Shown one piece after another: positions 1 through 4,586 of a stretch of 6,018 bases of DNA (positions within the stretch are counted from its first letter, which is position 1; every line of letters starts with the position of its first letter). The translations under genes and the position numbers were made by a program. Under the pieces are notes generated by a model. That model was given only the letters and a program-made list of their open reading frames with translations, searched no databases and was not told where the DNA came from. The stretch comes from an uncultured Nitrospirota bacterium (GTDB taxonomy: Bacteria; Nitrospinota; Nitrospinia; SZUA-224), in the NCBI GenBank assembly GCA_913009285.1, contig CAJVYE010000076.1:1-6018 (forward strand), read 5' to 3'.

Positions 1-59
1 ATCCAGTGTTGAGTCGACACATTGTGCAGATTCTTCTTTTTTCTCTTTCTTTTTTTTTT
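1..59. other. Non-genomic or unplaced leader, pyrimidine-rich
   Basis: This stretch lies directly upstream of a complete sequencing adapter, so it is not contiguous with the flagellar locus. Bases 1-30 are mixed sequence with a SalI-like gtcgac. From about 31 to 59 it is almost pure C/T and ends in a run of T. No coding frame or homology is recognisable. It may be a chimeric read end, a library artefact or unrelated DNA joined through the adapter. It should be masked. Confidence 0.8.
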
Positions 60-117
60 AATGATACGGCGACCACCGAGATCTACACTCTTTCCCTACA
101 CGACGCTCTTCCGATCT
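60..117 (+). other. Illumina P5 / TruSeq universal adapter (contamination)
   Basis: The 58 bases from aatgatacggcgaccaccga to cgctcttccgatct match the full-length Illumina universal adapter (P5 flow-cell sequence plus read-1 primer site) as I know it. It is an assembly or library contaminant, not biology. The frame that continues into flgG (65 onward) is open through the adapter and reads ...[11 protein letters not shown], a peptide often seen as an artefact in metagenomic protein databases. Genomic sequence resumes at 118. Confidence 0.98.
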
Positions 118-118
118 C

Positions 119-403
119 CTTGCAGGTACTATTCAGACTGCGACGTTTGTTAATCCCGCCGGCCTACAAAGTATAGGAAAGAATATATATCTTGAGACCG
201 ATGCATCAGGCGCCCCTACAACAGGTGTTCCCGGGATTGATGACAGGGGGACCATGCAGCAGGGTTATCTGGAGTTATCAAATGTAGATGTTGTTCAAGA
301 GCTGGTGGGAATGATAATCGCACAGAGGGCATATGAGATAAATTCAAAGGCTATTCAGACTGCTGATGAGATGCTTCAGACAGCAAACAATGTCAAGCGT
401 TAA
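119..403 (+). CDS. flgG: Flagellar distal rod protein FlgG, C-terminal fragment
   Basis: FlgG builds the distal rod, the drive shaft that crosses the periplasm through the P and L rings. Only the last 94 residues are present; the family is about 260 residues, so roughly 165 are missing because the contig begins in adapter at 117. Diagnostic features are [19 protein letters not shown] near the front of the fragment, a [19 protein letters not shown] stretch, and the C-terminal rod/hook helix containing [20 protein letters not shown] and ending NNVKR. The helix corresponds to the conserved C-terminal D0 region of axial flagellar proteins (Flg_bbr_C). The stop codon (401-403) is followed after one base by the flgA ATG, which implies translational coupling. 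No start codon is visible, and any longer open frame upstream is adapter-encoded. Confidence 0.97.
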   Translation, partial: LAGTIQTATFVNPAGLQSIGKNIYLETDASGAPTTGVPGIDDRGTMQQGYLELSNVDVVQELVGMIIAQRAYEINSKAIQTADEMLQTANNVKR

Positions 404-404
404 G

Positions 405-1376
405 ATGAAAAGATACTATTCTGTTTTTATTGCCTTAGTTATTTTGATATCATGTCCGATCCTGGTATCTGCATCTAATGTTGTTACAATTCGTGTTTCT
501 GAAAGATCGAATGTATCAGGTAAGATGATTCGATTAGGGGATATTGCAGATATCAGTGGTGAAGACTCTGTGATGGTAGAGAAAATCCGCACTGTTGTCA
601 TAGGAACATCTCCAGCGCTAAGTAAATCCCGCAGGATAAGTAAAGGTATAATAGAGGCAAGCTTAAAGAGGAAGATGATTGATGCCTCTCTCCTCGATAT
701 CAAATTGCATGACAAGATAATTGTTACAAGGGATTATGTTAGTATCTCAGGGGAGGAGGTAAAGGAGATTGTAAGGGATTTTATCTATAAAAGCCTGCCA
801 TGGGATAGGGATTTTATAAGGATAAATGAGATAGATTATAATAGTGATCTTATCCTTCCTATAGGGGAGTTAACCTTTGAAATTATTCCATTGGTGCATT
901 CAGTAAGGAGGGGTCGTACTACCTTTTCTGTAATCATTATGGTGGACCGTGAGGTTCAGAAAAAGGTCAGGGTAAATGTGCATATAGAGGTATTGAGGGA
1001 GGTTGTTATCAGCAAACATTCCATAAAGGCAAATAGTGTGGTATCAGAAGAGGATGTGGTTATAGAGAAGAGATATATAGAGGGGCTTAATACTGATATC
1101 TTTACTAAGGCATCAGATGTTGTGGGAAAGCAATCGAGGAGATTTGTCAGGGCAGGAGAGATTTTTAATGGTAAAATATTGAAAACCCTTCCCCTATTGA
1201 AGAAAGGGGATATGGTCTCTATTGTGGCAGAATCAGATAAGGTAAGGGTAACCACAACAGGGCGAGCAGAAGAGGATGGAGAAAAAGGGAAGATGATCAT
1301 GATCCGCAACCTTGTTTCCAATAAAGTAGTATATGGCTGGGTTGTGGATTCAAGAACTGTAAAGGTTGAGTTCTAA
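405..1376 (+). CDS. flgA: Flagellar P-ring assembly chaperone FlgA
   Basis: FlgA is a periplasmic chaperone that assists FlgI polymerisation into the P-ring around the rod. The protein has 323 residues from ATG 405, longer than the roughly 220-residue enterobacterial FlgA, with an extra N-terminal beta-rich region before the conserved part. I chose ATG 405 because it lies one base after the flgG stop and begins a clear signal peptide (MKRYYSVFIALVILISC...), with likely cleavage after VSA at residues 21-23. ATGs at 366 and 390 would overlap flgG and put 13 or 5 residues before the signal. The SAF domain spans about 197-259 (KHSIKANSVVSEEDV, then ASDVVGKQSRRFVRAGEIF). The C-terminal ChapFlgA part (about 265-323) has GDMVSIVAES, TTTGRAEEDG, and a NKVVYGWVVDSRTVKV ending. 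The signal also contains LISC at 14-17, which resembles a lipobox, but proline follows and FlgA is normally soluble. No strong Shine-Dalgarno is seen, so coupling to flgG is likely. Confidence 0.93.
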   Translation: MKRYYSVFIALVILISCPILVSASNVVTIRVSERSNVSGKMIRLGDIADISGEDSVMVEKIRTVVIGTSPALSKSRRISKGIIEASLKRKMIDASLLDIKLHDKIIVTRDYVSISGEEVKEIVRDFIYKSLPWDRDFIRINEIDYNSDLILPIGELTFEIIPLVHSVRRGRTTFSVIIMVDREVQKKVRVNVHIEVLREVVISKHSIKANSVVSEEDVVIEKRYIEGLNTDIFTKASDVVGKQSRRFVRAGEIFNGKILKTLPLLKKGDMVSIVAESDKVRVTTTGRAEEDGEKGKMIMIRNLVSNKVVYGWVVDSRTVKVEF

Positions 1377-1377
1377 T

Positions 1378-2166
1378 ATGGTAAAGGGTGAAAGGTGGAT
1401 GGTGAAAGGATTTTCGTTTGTTTTGGGGCGGGCACTAATATCAATATCTTTGGTTGTATGCTTTATAGGGCTAATCATGGGTTGTGTCACTACAAAGGGA
1501 GCCTTGCCAGGAGGGACTTCAGAAACAGATAAAAGAGCAGAAAAGAGAGTGGTGACTCAGAAGGTTGTTAAGAAAGTTGAAAAGAGATATGAGGGTTCGC
1601 TATGGCCTGGTACAAACTCACGGAATATGTTATTTTCTGATAACAAGGCCAAAAGTGTTGGTGATATTGTTACAATCAAGATTATTGAGAGTTCCACTGC
1701 ATCAAAGAAGGCCACTACCAAGACCGGTAGAAAATCAGGGTTATCGACTGATGTTAGTGCTTTTCTTGGACTCCCATCAACTGATCTTGGATTGAGTAAG
1801 AGCATTAGTTTGAGTGGTAATACCTTTGGACCGAAAATAGGGACTAGTGTAGAAAATAGTTTTGAGGGAACAGGCACTACCACCCGTAGTGGACAATTAA
1901 CAGCTAGTATTACTGCCTTAATAATAGAAGAGATCTCTAATGGGAATCTGAGGATAGAGGGGAAGAGATCGGTAAAGGTGAATAATGAGGCCCAGATCAT
2001 AGCTATCAGCGGTATTATAAGACCTGAGGATATTGAATATGACAACACCATATTCTCAACATATATCGCTGATGCCAAGATAACATATACAGGAAAGGGT
2101 ATTATTGCAGATAAACAGAGAGTTGGGTGGTTTATCAGGATACTTGACTGGGTATGGCCGTTCTGA
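1378..2166 (+). CDS. flgH: Flagellar L-ring lipoprotein FlgH
   Basis: FlgH is the outer-membrane lipoprotein that forms the L-ring bushing around the distal rod. It has 262 residues from ATG 1378, slightly longer than the family's usual 220-235. The signal peptide ends in a lipobox LIMGC, giving lipidated Cys36. Family motifs are YEGSLWPG (about 71-78), RNMLFSDNKAKSVGDIVTIKI (about 82-102), a SFEGTGTTTRSGQLTA block (about 161-176), NGNLRIEGKRSVKVNNEAQ (about 188-206), SGIIRPEDI (about 211-219), and the terminal GWFIRILDWVWPF. Between the lipid anchor and the core is a strongly basic, Lys/Val-rich linker (about 52-72), which is unusual. The start is ambiguous: ATG 1378 sits one base after the flgA stop, while ATG 1399 lies 8 nt after aagggtg and gives a shorter signal peptide. 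The segment between them is a 7-bp-period repeat that duplicates MVKG at a 7-residue spacing. Confidence 0.96.
   Translation: MVKGERWMVKGFSFVLGRALISISLVVCFIGLIMGCVTTKGALPGGTSETDKRAEKRVVTQKVVKKVEKRYEGSLWPGTNSRNMLFSDNKAKSVGDIVTIKIIESSTASKKATTKTGRKSGLSTDVSAFLGLPSTDLGLSKSISLSGNTFGPKIGTSVENSFEGTGTTTRSGQLTASITALIIEEISNGNLRIEGKRSVKVNNEAQIIAISGIIRPEDIEYDNTIFSTYIADAKITYTGKGIIADKQRVGWFIRILDWVWPF
1381..1408 (+). repeat. Heptad repeat at the flgH start (gtgaaag-like, 4 units)
   Basis: Four consecutive 7-mers can be read: gtaaagg, gtgaaag, gtggatg, gtgaaag. The second and fourth are identical. The array covers the first codons of flgH and both candidate start codons (1378 and 1399 are exactly 21 nt apart), so the protein reads MVKGERW then MVKGFSF. 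It is imperfect and short, and carries less weight alone than the arrays at 2363, 3535 and 3695 that share the same period. Confidence 0.55.
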
Positions 2167-2200
2167 TATTTTCAATTTTCGAATGTCGATTTTCGATTTA
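2167..2200 (-). repeat. Heptad repeat, aaatcga family, reverse orientation
   Basis: This begins at the base after the flgH stop. Units on the + strand are tattttc, aattttc, gaatgtc, gattttc and gattta (partial), which are diverged reverse complements of the aaatcga heptads at 2363-2397. The 13 bases gattttcgattta (2188-2200) are an exact reverse complement of 2362-2374, and aattttcga (2174-2182) of 2309-2317. The two heptad blocks therefore face each other across the gap and could pair in DNA or RNA. Confidence 0.75.
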
Positions 2201-2220
2201 AAGAGGGAGACGAAATTTTT

Positions 2221-2294
2221 TGGAGTGACAGTGCTTGCACTGTCATAACGTTTCTTCTGCAATTTACCATGACAGCACAAGCGCTGTCACTCCA
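2221..2294. repeat. 74-bp palindromic element with 26-bp inverted ends (MITE / paired-REP-like)
   Basis: The ends 2221-2246 and 2269-2294 are inverted repeats matching at 23 of 26 positions, starting tggagtgacag and ending ctgtcactcca, with a 22-nt AT-rich spacer. One of the three mismatches would be a G-U pair in RNA. Each arm is itself a palindrome: tgacagtgcttgcactgtca (2226-2245) is a perfect 9-bp hairpin with a 2-nt loop, and 2270-2289 has 7-bp arms with a 6-nt core. A pair of hairpins in opposite orientation is the layout of REP doublets (BIMEs) and of some non-autonomous elements. There is no coding capacity and no clear target-site duplication. In the transcript it would fold strongly between flgH and flgI. 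It lacks a following T tract, so it is not a canonical terminator. Confidence 0.85.
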
Positions 2295-2305
2295 TAGGAA
2301 TGAAC

Positions 2306-2319
2306 AAATCGAAAATTAC
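2306..2319 (+). repeat. Short heptad remnant, aaatcga family
   Basis: One perfect unit aaatcga (2306-2312) followed by the diverged unit aaattac (2313-2319). It lies just right of the palindromic element and is complementary to part of the reverse-oriented block at 2174-2182. It is probably an eroded end of the same repeat family. Confidence 0.5.
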
Positions 2320-2350
2320 AAAAGGTGAGGGGATATTTCCAGAGGATATC

Positions 2351-3532
2351 ATGAAAAATAATAAATCGAAAATCGAAAATCGAAAATCGAAAATCGAAAG
2401 TGGGGAGGTATTTTCATATGAAAAATTGTCTCTGATATCCTTATTAGTCGTATGGATTATCCTATCCCTTGCATCACCAGCCATGGCTGTAAGGGTCAAG
2501 GAGATCGCTGATATTCAGGGGGTACGTAAGAATCAGTTGATTGGTTATGGACTGGTGATAGGCCTTAACGGTACAGGGGATAGCAGTACCAATATCCCGT
2601 TTATGGTCAAGAATATGTTAGGTATGTTAGAGAGGATGGGAGTTACTATACCATCACAAGATATCTTAAGGATAAAGACCAAAAACGTTGCAACAGTTAT
2701 AGTTACTGCCAATCTCCCTCCATTTGCCAAATCAGGGAGCAGGATAGATGTTGTTGTCTCTTCCATGGGTGATTGCAAGAGTTTGCAGGGTGGGACATTA
2801 CTCATAACTCCCCTAAAGGGACCTGATGGAGAGGTATATGCCCTTGCTCAGGGCCCTATGTCTATAGGGGGATTTGCTGTTAGTGGGGCTGCCAAGGGGG
2901 TTCAGAAGAATCATCCGACAGTAGGGAGGATAGTTGAAGGGGCAATTATTGAGAAAGAGACATCATACAATTTTAATAAAAAAACAGAGATATTTTTAGT
3001 GTTGCATAACCCGGATTTTACTACTGCCTCACGTCTGTCTAAGGCAGTCAATATGAATTTTAAAGAGGATATTGCAATGCCAGAGGATGCCGGGACCGTG
3101 AAGGTTAAGGTCTCTAAGAGATACATAGAAAGGATAGTAGACTTTGTTACATCTATAGAGAATATCAGGATAGTTCCAGATGTTATGGCTAAGGTGGTTA
3201 TTGACGAACGGACAGGTACGGTGGTTATGGGTGAAAATGTTAGGATCGCTACTATTGCGGTGGCCCATGGTAATCTTTTAATACAGATAAAAGAGGAGCC
3301 AGTGGTATCTCAGCCATCACCTATTTCTCCTGGTACGACTGTTGTAATTCCAAGGACAAAGATCACTGTAGAGGAGGGTGAGGACAAGCTTTTAGTGGTA
3401 CCATCAGGTGCTAGTATCAGAGAGGTGGTTACAGCGTTAAATTCTATCGGTGTTACGCCAAGGGATCTGATAGCGATTTTACAATCAATAAAGGCTGCTG
3501 GTGCGCTACATGCAAAGTTGGAGATAATTTAA
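2351..3532 (+). CDS. flgI: Flagellar P-ring protein FlgI (start uncertain)
   Basis: FlgI forms the periplasmic P-ring in the peptidoglycan layer. From ATG 2351 it has 393 residues. The mature protein begins after the signal peptide ending ASPAMA (residue 46) with VRVKEIADIQGVRKNQLIGY, then GLNGTGDSSTNIPF, an NVATVIVTANLPPFAKSGSRI block, and ends with GASIREVVTALNSIGV, PRDLIAILQSIKAAGALHA. These match the family along its whole length. The start is the problem. ATG 2351 has an agagg site 5 nt upstream but gives a 25-residue hydrophilic leader encoded by heptad repeats. ATG 2300 gives an even longer one. The strongest Shine-Dalgarno (ggggagg, 2402-2408) serves ATG 2418, which is out of frame by one base. 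With one extra A it would give MKKLSLISLLVV... and a 371-residue protein, close to the usual length (about 365). The function call is secure; the N-terminus is not. Confidence 0.95.
   Translation: MKNNKSKIENRKSKIESGEVFSYEKLSLISLLVVWIILSLASPAMAVRVKEIADIQGVRKNQLIGYGLVIGLNGTGDSSTNIPFMVKNMLGMLERMGVTIPSQDILRIKTKNVATVIVTANLPPFAKSGSRIDVVVSSMGDCKSLQGGTLLITPLKGPDGEVYALAQGPMSIGGFAVSGAAKGVQKNHPTVGRIVEGAIIEKETSYNFNKKTEIFLVLHNPDFTTASRLSKAVNMNFKEDIAMPEDAGTVKVKVSKRYIERIVDFVTSIENIRIVPDVMAKVVIDERTGTVVMGENVRIATIAVAHGNLLIQIKEEPVVSQPSPISPGTTVVIPRTKITVEEGEDKLLVVPSGASIREVVTALNSIGVTPRDLIAILQSIKAAGALHAKLEII
2363..2397 (+). repeat. Heptad tandem repeat (aaatcga)5
   Basis: Five perfect tandem copies of the 7-mer aaatcga. 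If flgI is translated from 2351, the array encodes a 7-residue protein repeat (KSKIENR, KSKIESG); if translation starts near 2418, it is non-coding leader. Because 7 is not a multiple of 3, gain or loss of one or two units would break a reading frame running through it. Perfect identity of five units suggests recent expansion or active homogenisation. Confidence 0.95.
2402..2435 (+). promoter_or_regulatory. Strong ribosome-binding site and out-of-frame ATG upstream of the flgI signal peptide
   Basis: The sequence ggggagg (2402-2408) followed after 9 nt by ATG 2418 is the best translation start in the flgH-flgI gap. As written it encodes only MKNCL and stops at 2433-2435. The tract aaaaa (2421-2425) follows the ATG directly; a sixth A would continue in the flgI frame as MKKLSLISLLVV, a standard Sec signal peptide. 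I infer that this is the real or ancestral flgI start. Confidence 0.75.
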
Positions 3533-3534
3533 AG

Positions 3535-3597
3535 GGCTAAAGGCGAAAGGCTTAAGGCTAAGGGCTAAGGGCTAAAGGCTAAAGGCTAAAGGATTAG
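3535..3597 (+). repeat. Heptad tandem repeat (ggctaaa-like, 8-9 units)
   Basis: Units in order are ggctaaa, ggcgaaa, ggcttaa, ggctaag, ggctaag, ggctaaa, ggctaaa, ggctaaa and a degenerate ggattag. The array starts two bases after the flgI stop and occupies the flgI-flgJ gap. No open frame with a start uses it. The third to fifth units (3549-3568) are an exact reverse complement of the block at 3601-3620. Confidence 0.95.
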
Positions 3598-3599
3598 AA

Positions 3600-3628
3600 T
3601 TTAGCCCTTAGCCTTAAGCCCTTAATAT
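3600..3628 (-). repeat. Reverse-oriented heptads pairing with 3535-3597
   Basis: Units on the + strand are ttagccc, ttagcct, taagccc and a degenerate ttaatat. Bases 3601-3620 are a perfect 20-bp reverse complement of 3549-3568, leaving a 32-nt loop. A second register pairs 3600-3613 with 3563-3576 (14 bp, 23-nt loop). The stem can therefore slide by two heptads (14 nt). It ends a few bases before the flgJ ribosome-binding site (from 3631). No run of T follows, so a simple intrinsic terminator is unlikely. Confidence 0.9.
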
Positions 3629-3645
3629 TTAGGAAGAGGTGGTTT

Positions 3646-4056
3646 ATGACAGATATAACTGGTATTATTGGTACAAATAACGGGATTGTCCTTTCAACCC
3701 GCAACCCGCAACCCGAAATATACTCTGATCAGAGTACAAAGATGAAACAGCTTCAGGATACTGTTGCTAAAATAACAGATAAAGAGGCTGAGGATAGGGT
3801 AAAGGTGCTTAAGGATACCTGTAAGGAATTTGAGTCCATCTTTATTTATTCTATATTAAAGTCGATGAGGAAGACTGTCTTAAGGTCAGATCTCTTGCAT
3901 AGGGGTATGGCTGAGGATATCTATAATTCTATGTTTGATCAAGAGATAGCTAAAAATATATCTGATGGCAATGGAATCGGCATATCCTCTATGATATATC
4001 AGCAACTAAAGGTTTATAAGGGATCTGTCGATATTAATAAAGAGGATAAAGGATGA
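3646..4056 (+). CDS. flgJ: FlgJ-like rod-binding protein (single domain, no muramidase)
   Basis: This is the rod-scaffold/cap protein of the flagellar rod, equivalent to the N-terminal half of enterobacterial FlgJ. It has 136 residues. The rod-binding domain covers about 57-121: KDTCKEFESIFIYSILKSMRK, then LLHRGMAEDIYNSMFDQEIAK, then GIGISSMIYQQL. The C-terminal glucosaminidase domain of gammaproteobacterial FlgJ (about 300 residues in total) is absent, as is usual outside that group, so peptidoglycan must be opened by another enzyme. Start ATG 3646 follows aggaagaggtgg (3631-3642), a strong site. The N-terminal 55 residues look disordered, and residues 17-24 (STRNPQPE) are encoded by three perfect caacccg heptads. 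The stop overlaps the flgN start as ATGA. Confidence 0.92.
   Translation: MTDITGIIGTNNGIVLSTRNPQPEIYSDQSTKMKQLQDTVAKITDKEAEDRVKVLKDTCKEFESIFIYSILKSMRKTVLRSDLLHRGMAEDIYNSMFDQEIAKNISDGNGIGISSMIYQQLKVYKGSVDINKEDKG
3695..3715 (+). repeat. Heptad tandem repeat (caacccg)3 inside flgJ
   Basis: Three perfect copies of caacccg lie within the flgJ coding region. They total 21 bp, so the frame is kept only because the copy number is a multiple of three. The unit is GC-rich in an AT-rich gene. They encode STRNPQPE in the variable N-terminal tail, ahead of the rod-binding domain. Confidence 0.95.
3721..3736. repeat. Perfect 16-bp palindrome in flgJ
   Basis: tactctgatcagagta is its own reverse complement and starts 5 bp after the caacccg array, within coding sequence. 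It could be a protein-binding site or a chance palindrome; one perfect 16-mer somewhere in a window of this size has a chance of only several per cent. No function is assigned. Confidence 0.6.
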
Positions 4057-4565
4057 TGAATACAATACGGCCATTACTGGATAATCTACAGACCATACTC
4101 CTTGGTGAGATGGATCTTTATCGTGAACTCCTTTTAATTCTTCAGAAGGAGAAAGAGGTTATGATAGATGTGTCTGTAGATGAGATCATGAAATGTATAA
4201 AAGAGAAGGAGACACTCGCCCTTAAGCTGAGGATGTTGGAGGATTCCAGGATAGCTGTTGTAAAGAGGCTTTCTGATAGGCTTGATATTCCAGAAGAGGA
4301 TATTAAACTATCGAGGTTGAGTGAAATAGTAGATGAACCTTATTCTTCACAATTCAAGAGATACAGCTTTGATATCAGGTCTCTCAAAAGGAGCATAGAT
4401 GAGATTAACCAGTATAACAAGGAATTTATTGAATGTTCCCTGGCTTCCATAAGGGGTTCCTTATCGGTGTTGAATCTTCTTAATTCTCCAAGTCCCACAT
4501 ATTTACAGACAGGAGAAGTACAGGGTGATGAGCAGAATGGTAAAGTTTTTTCTACGAGGGTGTAA
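4053..4565 (+). CDS. flgN: FlgN-family flagellar export chaperone
   Basis: FlgN is the cytoplasmic type III export chaperone that holds FlgK (and FlgL) before secretion. It has 170 residues. It is predicted almost wholly helical, with long heptad-like charged/hydrophobic stretches, for example MDLYRELLLILQKEKEVMI (about 20-38), then DEIMKCIKEKETLALKLRML (about 43-62). The C-terminal tail SPTYLQTGEVQG...GKVFSTRV has the tyrosine/glycine pattern and basic end common in FlgN_like proteins, where the tail contacts the export gate or substrate. No signal peptide is present. Sequence conservation in this family is weak, so the call rests on size, helical pattern and position immediately before flgK. 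ATG 4053 overlaps the flgJ stop; ATG 4056 is an equally possible start. The site agagg (4041-4045) lies 7 nt upstream of 4053. FlgM, often found here, is absent. Confidence 0.85.
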   Translation: MMNTIRPLLDNLQTILLGEMDLYRELLLILQKEKEVMIDVSVDEIMKCIKEKETLALKLRMLEDSRIAVVKRLSDRLDIPEEDIKLSRLSEIVDEPYSSQFKRYSFDIRSLKRSIDEINQYNKEFIECSLASIRGSLSVLNLLNSPSPTYLQTGEVQGDEQNGKVFSTRV

Positions 4566-4586
4566 TAGGTAAAGAGGTAATCTCAG

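Noticed and set aside
366..404. Upstream ATGs (366, 390) as the flgA start
   Set aside because: They overlap flgG and place a polar extension before the signal peptide; ATG 405 directly after the flgG stop begins the signal peptide properly.
1366..1377. TTG 1366 as the flgH start
   Set aside because: It overlaps the flgA end and adds only MSSN before the ATG at 1378; ATGs at 1378 and 1399 are better.
1565..1795. Forward frame inside flgH
   Set aside because: It overlaps conserved flgH coding sequence in another frame, and its product has no recognisable features.
416..3268. Reverse-strand open frames across flgA, flgH and flgI (e.g. 416-715, 956-1321, 1557-2078, 2545-2805, 3029-3268)
   Set aside because: They lie opposite well-recognised flagellar genes, have no family resemblance and no convincing ribosome-binding sites; they are codon-bias shadows.
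3535..3628. CRISPR array or intrinsic terminator
   Set aside because: The units are contiguous 7-mers with no spacers, and the hairpin is not followed by a T tract; downstream genes continue the same operon with good ribosome-binding sites.
3646..4056. flgJ as a truncated gene missing its muramidase half
   Set aside because: The single rod-binding domain form is normal in many phyla, and the stop is followed by tightly coupled flgN; there is no remnant of the hydrolase domain.
4053..4565. FlgM (anti-sigma-28 factor) in the flgJ-flgK interval
   Set aside because: The protein is 170 residues and helical with a FlgN-type tail; FlgM is about 90-100 residues with a different C-terminal pattern. 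No second small gene fits the gap.
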